Shown here in pieces: positions 15,002 to 20,234 of a DNA stretch of 20,234 bases. Positions within the stretch are counted from its first letter, which is position 1, and each line of letters opens with the position of its first letter. Under the pieces are notes generated by a model. It worked only from the letters and a program-made list of their open reading frames with translations. It did no database searches and had not been told where the DNA came from. Source of the stretch: a virus; the IMG/VR virus record IMGVR_UViG_3300022074_002917, positions 1 to 20,234 of that record; one strand, given 5' to 3'. The translations under genes and the position numbers were made by a program.

Positions 15002-15251
15002 TTTCTTCCTCTATATGTAAAGCTATTATAGCATAATGTATAATTTTATATAGCTCTAATTTCTTATTATCTTTCTTTCCATATCTCATTGCATACTTCA
15101 TAATGTTACCAATACAAAATCCTTCTCCATATCCTGCATCTATAATCATATCTGTAGCTTGATACTTACCTTCGGCATAATGTTTCTTGTAAGTTTCATG
15201 TATATAATCATCTATCTCTTCTAGTATTCTAGTTTCACTAAACTTTGTCAT
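14994..15251 (-). CDS. DUF3310-like protein, 85 aa
   Basis: Resembles the short DUF3310 family (sometimes labelled nucleotide kinase-like) common in phages: the core GFCIGNIMKYAMRYGKK followed by a helix KIIHYAIIALHIE matches the family pattern GF..GN..KY..RYGKK. Biochemical function is not established. The N-terminal part (IHETYKKHYAEGKYQATDMI) matches my memory of marine phage members. It sits directly before nrdA (8-nt overlap) and after the oxygenase (ATGA overlap), consistent with a role in nucleotide or DNA metabolism, though that is inference from context. Confidence 0.75.
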   Translation of the reverse strand: MTKFSETRILEEIDDYIHETYKKHYAEGKYQATDMIIDAGYGEGFCIGNIMKYAMRYGKKDNKKLELYKIIHYAIIALHIEEENG

Positions 15252-15829
15252 TTAAATTTACTCCCTTCAAACCATGCAACCAAACTTCTTCTAGTTCCAG
15301 AAGTTACAGGCGTAACTCTGTGTGTAGAAAAAGATGGGAACACTAATATACTACCCTGTTTTCTAATATTATCAGGAGATGAGCTATGCTGAAATTCAAA
15401 GTCTCCACCTGTATAATCATCAGACTCTGAAAGTTGTAGTGTTAAACTTAACTTTCTATGAAAAGCATTATCTGTATCTAGAAATGTATCTATATGCCAG
15501 TTATAAAAATCTCCTTCCTCTTCATCTCCATTGTAAACAGTATACTGAATTGAATCTAAATACTTTACATCAAAGTCATAAGACAATCTGTTGGCTGCAT
15601 TAATAGAGTTCCAAAATCTAGGAGCAATAAAGTTCCAAAGATTCATATGGTCTGGGTTTGCTGTAGTTATAAAAGCAACATTACCTTTTCTGTGTTTTGT
15701 AACTCTTTGTTCTGAGCCTTCTCCTGTTGTAGCATCCGTTATATCTAACAACTTTTCAGACTCAGTTATTATATGATTACAGTCTTCTTTTGAAAACCAA
15801 TCTTCAAACAACATACAATTTTTCATCAT
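15248..15829 (-). CDS. 2-oxoglutarate/Fe(II)-dependent oxygenase (prolyl-4-hydroxylase-like)
   Basis: Double-stranded beta-helix dioxygenase that would hydroxylate a protein, small molecule or nucleobase using O2 and 2-oxoglutarate. The iron triad is visible: His112 and Asp114 (YNWHIDTF) and His170 (FSTHRVTPV), with Arg180 of GTRRSLVAW as the 2-oxoglutarate-binding Arg. The TGGDFEF strand and QGSILVFPSF strand are typical of the PKHD/prolyl hydroxylase branch. Length (193 aa) fits a stand-alone catalytic domain. Such genes are frequent in marine T4-like and T7-like phages; the substrate here is unknown. It overlaps both neighbours by ATGA. The sequence begins Met-Met, so either of two adjacent ATGs may be used. 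Confidence 0.88.
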   Translation of the reverse strand: MMKNCMLFEDWFSKEDCNHIITESEKLLDITDATTGEGSEQRVTKHRKGNVAFITTANPDHMNLWNFIAPRFWNSINAANRLSYDFDVKYLDSIQYTVYNGDEEEGDFYNWHIDTFLDTDNAFHRKLSLTLQLSESDDYTGGDFEFQHSSSPDNIRKQGSILVFPSFSTHRVTPVTSGTRRSLVAWFEGSKFK

Positions 15830-16623
15830 AATTTATTCTCCCATTCATAATTTTTAACTAACTGCCAATATCTTAATATACTATTGAACATTTCTTTGTG
15901 TTTCTCATGAGATTCTTCTTCCCATATGTGGCATAAAACTAAACTTGTATCTGCTCTATCTACAAAGATAGAAATTCTGGTAGGGTTATCTATGTTACAA
16001 CCTTGTGCATACGCAGACAACTGCATACCATGTTCATCATATACTAATTTAGCAGGGTCTTTACCAAATAGATTGTCTTTAGTTTTAAAGTCCACAAAAA
16101 TACCGGACTTAGAATACAAGTCTATCTTACCACCATAACCCTGTCGTGCACAGAAAGAATCTTCTGCTATCCATTCTTCATCAGGAAAGTTTTCATCAAG
16201 CCAAGCTTTGATAATTTTGTAAGGTTTAGTTTTAGCCTTACCTAAAAATCCTTTTTCTATTTGAGCATGGATTTTAGTTCCTTGGTCTGCTGCTTTTAAA
16301 CCTATATTCTTAGCATCGGCTTTGCACCTATAAACATAAGAATCTAAAGATTCCTCATCGCCAATACCTACAGTAACTGCAGATTTAATAGCTTGTGTAA
16401 TCTTCCAATTTTCTAAAGCAGGTTTAGCAATCATACCAATAATCGTAGTTACTGATGGAACTAAACCAAAAGACTTAGCATCTCTCAATGTGGTATTTCT
16501 TTCTTTACCATTAGCACCTATGATTGTATACATAGGTCCTCCATCTTGGTCATACCAATGTCCTGATTCGGATGTAAATTTATTATAGTTATCTAATTTA
16601 GTTTTGTCAATCTTTTTCTTCAT
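15826..16623 (-). CDS. PD-(D/E)XK exonuclease (Cas4/RecB-like)
   Basis: Likely the recombination/host-DNA-degrading exonuclease of the replication module, doing the job of T7 gp6. Motifs in order: VPSVTTIIG (55-63), GTKIHAQIE with His119, GGKIDLY with Asp168, VDFKTKD with Asp178 and Lys180, and MQLSAYAQG with Gln201 and Tyr205. This His/Asp/Asp-x-Lys/QxxxY set is the RecB-family nuclease signature. No cysteine cluster for a 4Fe-4S site is evident, so it is not a classical Cas4. Length is 265 aa. It overlaps the second nuclease gene by 17 nt upstream and the oxygenase by 4 nt downstream. Confidence 0.85.
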   Translation of the reverse strand: MKKKIDKTKLDNYNKFTSESGHWYDQDGGPMYTIIGANGKERNTTLRDAKSFGLVPSVTTIIGMIAKPALENWKITQAIKSAVTVGIGDEESLDSYVYRCKADAKNIGLKAADQGTKIHAQIEKGFLGKAKTKPYKIIKAWLDENFPDEEWIAEDSFCARQGYGGKIDLYSKSGIFVDFKTKDNLFGKDPAKLVYDEHGMQLSAYAQGCNIDNPTRISIFVDRADTSLVLCHIWEEESHEKHKEMFNSILRYWQLVKNYEWENKL

Positions 16624-17029
16624 CTTTTAAACCTTTAAATGTTTTAAATACATCTGTAGTAAATAATTTTTGTATACTTACTAACCACATTCTACTTGCA
16701 TTATGGTCTCCACCACTCACAGATTTTTTGAAATCTAATTTTTCAATTAACTGTTTTAGTTTTGGAACTTCAAATACAAGTGTGCAGAATATATGGTCAT
16801 CAATACAAAGGTTATGGAACCAGTAGTCTGCTTCTGTTACTGCAATACCTGATGGCTTTCCATATGATTCATATTCAATACATATATTACCTGTCTTCAT
16901 CCACATACCTCTTTCAGATTTAACTTCAATCCTTTTATTAGTAAGCATGTTTGCTATTTTTTCTTCTCTAATCTGACCATACTGTAAGTCAAGGTCAAAT
17001 TTCTTTCTATCTTTCTTAGTGGGTTTCAC
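16607..17029 (-). CDS. Small PD-(D/E)XK-type endonuclease candidate
   Basis: 140-residue protein with a short nuclease-like core: YGQIREEKIANML helix with Glu22/Glu23, then KRIEVKSER giving the Glu35-x-Lys37 half of an ExK motif, then TGNICIEYESYGKPSGIAVTEADYW, a block that I recognise from phage proteins annotated as PD-(D/E)XK nucleases or Holliday-junction-resolvase-like proteins. In T7 an endonuclease I gene occupies a comparable functional slot among replication genes; this may be its replacement, which is inference. It starts inside the polymerase gene's last 14 nt. Confidence 0.65.
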   Translation of the reverse strand: MKPTKKDRKKFDLDLQYGQIREEKIANMLTNKRIEVKSERGMWMKTGNICIEYESYGKPSGIAVTEADYWFHNLCIDDHIFCTLVFEVPKLKQLIEKLDFKKSVSGGDHNASRMWLVSIQKLFTTDVFKTFKGLKDEEKD

Positions 17030-18737
17030 TCCAATTTCCTCCTATTTTATATTCTCCATCTAGTTCGCAACGCATTTTAAAAGTCTGTCCTGCTTTTCTA
17101 ATTGCATCACATCCCATTCTTCCAACACAATCTGCTTGAGATTCTTTCACTTGCAACTGCCATTCATCATGAATGTTAGCAACAAATTTAGCATCTAAAG
17201 CATTTAGTTTTATCATTTCATATAAGTATATCATAGCTTGTTTCATTACGATAGCACCACTTCCTTGTAATAAAGTATTCAAGGCAGCATGTGGGCTACG
17301 CACATATATCTTTCTTCTATCTATACCCAAAAGAAATCCTCTTTGAGATGCTTGTTGCACTTGGTCTCTTAACTTCTTAAGAGCAGGTAAATTAGTAAAG
17401 AATCTTTCTTTTAACTGTTTACCTTTCTTTATATCTCCCTTTGCAATCTTACCTATCTTAGCATCTCCTGCACCATATACTAAAGCATATATAAATGTTT
17501 TAGCTTGGTCTCTTGTTTTTAATCCTGCTAGTTCTTGATTGGTTGTATGTATATCTCCATGTAAGACTTCATTAATATAATTATCATCTTTCATATAGTG
17601 AGCTAACATTCTTAATTCTAATCCACTAGCATCTATACCTACAAGTTTATATCCTTCTGGCACAGTCCAACATGCTCTACATTCTTCACCGAATGGGCTA
17701 TGTATATTAGGAACTTGTGCCATATTAGGATTTCTATGTGTCATTCTACCTGTAATAGTTCCATTTGGAATAACTTTACCATGAACTCTATCATCTTTTA
17801 ATTCATCAATCCAAGAAGATATTTGTGCTATTCGTTTTTGGTATAGTAAAAAGTTAGCAATTAGTTTAGCCTCATTTATATGCTCAATCTTTTTGAGTGT
17901 TCCTTCATCTACAATGGGTTGACCTGTAGGTGTAAATCTTTCAGGCTTCCAACCAAAATCAATAAGATATTCTCCTATTTGTTTTCTACTTCCAAGATTA
18001 AAGTCAACTAATTTCTTACGCATGAATGGCTCATAATTCTTTTGTGTCATACAAGTGTCATACTCTTCATCAGTAAGACCTCGTTTACTTAACTGTCCAT
18101 CCTTACGAACATAAGGTGTAACTAATTTATCATCTATCCATTTTGGTTTAAATGTAGTTTGCACTTCAAGTTCAGTCTGTGATTTTTTATCTTGTAAATC
18201 TGCAAGTAATTCCATTGCTTGTCTACTGTCAAAATGAAATCCTGTTTTCTCTTGCTCATTTATAATCTTAGCAACTCTGTGTTCTAGTTCTAGACTCTGT
18301 TCACTAAAACCTTTGCCTTCATTTAATAAATGTTCATACACTTTTTCATTTAAACATACATCTCCTACACAATACTCTAACATTTCTGGAGAGTATGATG
18401 TAAACTCTGGTTGTTCTTTCTTATACATGTTTACTCTAAATCCCCAAGTCTTAAGACTATGTCCATTTTCTCTGACTGGATTATAAAGTCTTGACATGAC
18501 AAGTGTATCAATAACTTGACCAGTAAATTTAAAATCATATAGTTTTTCTAATACTGGTAAATCAAAACCAATTATATTATGACCTATCAATGCATCAGCA
18601 GTAGATAATAAATCTAATCCATTTTGTATTTGATTATGACCAAACTTATGTATCTTGCCATTGAGTTCTTTTGCAACCAAGCACCACACTTTAGTAGCAT
18701 TTAAATCATCTGTTTCTATATCAAAAATCATCTTCAT
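17016..18737 (-). CDS. Family A DNA polymerase, T7 type with 3'-5' exonuclease
   Basis: Replicative polymerase. Exonuclease residues: Asp6/Glu8 (FDIETD), Asp59 (GHNIIGFD) and Asp126 (YCVGD). Polymerase motif A is GIDASGLELR with Asp369; the O-helix motif B RDQAKTFIYALVYGAG has Arg409, Lys413 and Tyr417; motif C is HDE (523-525). The residue matching E. coli Pol I Phe762 is Tyr417, as in T7 (Tyr526); marine phage surveys link Tyr or Phe here to virulent, fast replication and Leu to temperate habits. At 573 aa it is shorter than T7 polymerase (704), with a small exonuclease domain; whether it keeps a thioredoxin-binding loop I cannot tell. AGGAGG (complement of 18750-18755) lies 12 nt before the ATG. 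It overlaps primase-helicase by 17 nt. Confidence 0.95.
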   Translation of the reverse strand: MKMIFDIETDDLNATKVWCLVAKELNGKIHKFGHNQIQNGLDLLSTADALIGHNIIGFDLPVLEKLYDFKFTGQVIDTLVMSRLYNPVRENGHSLKTWGFRVNMYKKEQPEFTSYSPEMLEYCVGDVCLNEKVYEHLLNEGKGFSEQSLELEHRVAKIINEQEKTGFHFDSRQAMELLADLQDKKSQTELEVQTTFKPKWIDDKLVTPYVRKDGQLSKRGLTDEEYDTCMTQKNYEPFMRKKLVDFNLGSRKQIGEYLIDFGWKPERFTPTGQPIVDEGTLKKIEHINEAKLIANFLLYQKRIAQISSWIDELKDDRVHGKVIPNGTITGRMTHRNPNMAQVPNIHSPFGEECRACWTVPEGYKLVGIDASGLELRMLAHYMKDDNYINEVLHGDIHTTNQELAGLKTRDQAKTFIYALVYGAGDAKIGKIAKGDIKKGKQLKERFFTNLPALKKLRDQVQQASQRGFLLGIDRRKIYVRSPHAALNTLLQGSGAIVMKQAMIYLYEMIKLNALDAKFVANIHDEWQLQVKESQADCVGRMGCDAIRKAGQTFKMRCELDGEYKIGGNWSETH

Positions 18738-20217
18738 TGTAGAATGTTTCCTCCTCTGATAGTTCGTGTAGTCTACCTGTTTCTATATCATATGTCAAAC
18801 TACAAGCCAGTCCTGTGTCTCCTGTATATCTTGACTTCAAGACTCTGACTTTTGTTATGTTTGCTTCTTCTTTATTCTCTGCTTGTTGGTTTCTTTCTAA
18901 TGCTATCACACAGTCAGATAACTGTGCTATACCTTGAGAACCTTTTAGGTGTGATAGTGATACTTCAATACCTTTCTCATGACCTCTATCTCCTGATGCT
19001 CTACGCAAGTGTGATACTAATATCATTCCCACACCTGTTTCTTCAACAAGACTACGAAGTCTATTCATAAGCATATCAATACCTCTTCTTTCATCTCCCT
19101 CTGTCAACACATTTACAAGCATATGTAAGTGGTCAACCACTATCCAATCACACTCACAACCTACAATAATATATCTTAACTTAGAAAAGATTTCATCTAT
19201 ATCTGTAGCACCTAAGTGAGCATGTATAAATACTCTACCTTTTTCTATGGCTTTATCAAATAAAGCATTTAGTTCTTCTTCTGTATAGTTCTTTCTTTTT
19301 TCTGTAAGATATAGTCTGTCGTTAGCTTCAATAGATACAATACCATCAGCAGTTCTTAACCAGTTTTCTTCTAGTGCTATGATGCCGACATTATCTTTTG
19401 TATTCTTTATAAGATGATGTTCAAGTTCTCTAGTTACACTAGACTTACCTAGTCCTGTGCCACCTGTAAGAGTAACTAACTCTCCCTTACGCATACCATA
19501 TAGTTTCTTATTTAAACCTTCCCAAGGATATGCAATACTTTCTTTTTCTTCTCTATGCATCCAATCATCTTTCTTACTATGTAATTCTAAGATGCCAGAT
19601 GGTGTATAAGTTTTAGCTTCCCACCATGCAGTATTAAATTCTTTAAACTTTTTCTTGACAAGCATTTCGTTTGCATCTTTATATCCATTTGGAAGATTTA
19701 CAATCTTAGCTTTTCCCGGTTTTAAAATACGAGCAACCTCTAAGGCTGACTGTCTACCTACCTTATCATTATCAAAACATATTACAACATTATCAAATGC
19801 TTCAACAAACTCAATACTCTCTCGTATATCTCTTACTGCAGAAGATGCACCTCGTTTAATAGATACAACAGCCCACTTGTCTTGAAATAATTCATTGACT
19901 GCCATTGCATCACACTCACCTTCTACAATAGTAAGATACTTACCACCTGTATTTCTATACAACTGCTCTCCGAACAATCCTGTTCCTTGAAATGTGCCAT
20001 TACATGCAAAGTTTTTGTTGTCTACATATCTTGTTTTAGTTCCAACAATCTCACTTCCATTATAGTATGGATAGATATGTTGTTTTATATTACCATTATT
20101 ATCTTTTACAATTTTAACTCCAAACTTTTTGGCAGTATTTTCTGATATACCTCTATCAGATATTGCAGAATATACTCCTGTATAAGAGTTTAAAAAAGAT
20201 GTTTCAGGTTGTTTCAT
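18721..20217 (-). CDS. T7 gp4-like primase-helicase, N-terminus probably beyond window
   Basis: Unwinds DNA at the fork and makes primers. The TOPRIM primase half shows Glu99 (VEGECDAM), KRGASS (121-126) and Asp149/Asp151 (FDNDKVG). The hexameric helicase half shows Walker A TGGTGLGKSS (251-260, Lys258), Glu283 (LEEN), Walker B WIVVDHLH with Asp362, His403 (VSHLRR) and the Arg finger in KSRYTGDTG (Arg463). The visible frame is 498 aa, about the size of T7 gp4B, and lacks the Cys4 zinc-binding domain needed for template recognition in T7 gp4A (566 aa). No stop occurs in frame between the ATG and base 20234, and no Shine-Dalgarno precedes the ATG, so the true start, with the zinc domain, is probably outside the window. 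Confidence 0.93.
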   Translation of the reverse strand: MKQPETSFLNSYTGVYSAISDRGISENTAKKFGVKIVKDNNGNIKQHIYPYYNGSEIVGTKTRYVDNKNFACNGTFQGTGLFGEQLYRNTGGKYLTIVEGECDAMAVNELFQDKWAVVSIKRGASSAVRDIRESIEFVEAFDNVVICFDNDKVGRQSALEVARILKPGKAKIVNLPNGYKDANEMLVKKKFKEFNTAWWEAKTYTPSGILELHSKKDDWMHREEKESIAYPWEGLNKKLYGMRKGELVTLTGGTGLGKSSVTRELEHHLIKNTKDNVGIIALEENWLRTADGIVSIEANDRLYLTEKRKNYTEEELNALFDKAIEKGRVFIHAHLGATDIDEIFSKLRYIIVGCECDWIVVDHLHMLVNVLTEGDERRGIDMLMNRLRSLVEETGVGMILVSHLRRASGDRGHEKGIEVSLSHLKGSQGIAQLSDCVIALERNQQAENKEEANITKVRVLKSRYTGDTGLACSLTYDIETGRLHELSEEETFYNEDDF

Positions 20218-20234
20218 GGGTACAATATTATTAT

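Noticed and set aside
15826-17029. Cas4-type nuclease as a sign of a CRISPR locus
   Set aside because: There are no repeats, no other cas genes and no evident Fe-S cysteines; RecB-like exonucleases are standard in phage replication modules.

Overview
The window looks like about 20 kb of a strictly lytic, AT-rich tailed phage with a T7-type (podovirus-like) replication module, infecting a Gram-negative host. The evidence is a family A DNA polymerase with T7-style motifs, a gp4-type primase-helicase, a phage class I ribonucleotide reductase, a very large internal virion protein, a T4-type lysozyme and a holin, all packed with 4-20 nt gene overlaps. Low GC, gene content and several small proteins I remember from phages of streamlined marine bacteria (pelagiphage-like groups) suggest a marine host. 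That host assignment is inference. No integrase, repressor, tRNA, IS element or CRISPR is visible.

Layout: two converging transcription units. The plus strand (1-11595) carries a lytic-transglycosylase-like virion protein (5' end probably cut by the window edge), a 1605-residue internal/ejection virion protein, a GH24 lysozyme, a 49-residue small gene, a three-TM-type holin, a tiny 34-residue ORF, a second membrane protein with a coiled coil, and then a five-gene cassette that is not ordinary phage content: csgF, csgG, a secreted curlin-like repeat protein, a periplasmic FecR-domain protein, and a CHASE2-domain class III adenylate cyclase. The minus strand (20217 down to 11709) carries primase-helicase, DNA polymerase, two PD-(D/E)XK-type nucleases, a 2OG-Fe(II) oxygenase, a DUF3310-like protein, nrdA, a small conserved-looking protein, nrdB and a 74-residue unknown. 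A 113-nt spacer holding a long imperfect stem-loop separates the units.

How it works together: the minus-strand unit supplies DNA synthesis and dNTPs. The plus-strand unit supplies ejection proteins, lysis, and what appears to be a complete surface-amyloid secretion and signalling module: outer-membrane pore (CsgG), its extracellular partner (CsgF), a candidate fibre subunit with eight GDSN-type repeats, a periplasmic FecR protein, and an inner-membrane receptor whose cytoplasmic cyclase keeps its catalytic residues. The cassette is the exciting part of the window. Its genes are chained by 50-86 nt out-of-phase overlaps that each coincide with the signal peptide of the downstream protein, so the secretion signals are overprinted on the C-termini of the upstream proteins. 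I see no spanin genes next to the holin/lysozyme, so the CsgG pore may have a lysis-related or surface-remodelling role. That is a hypothesis.
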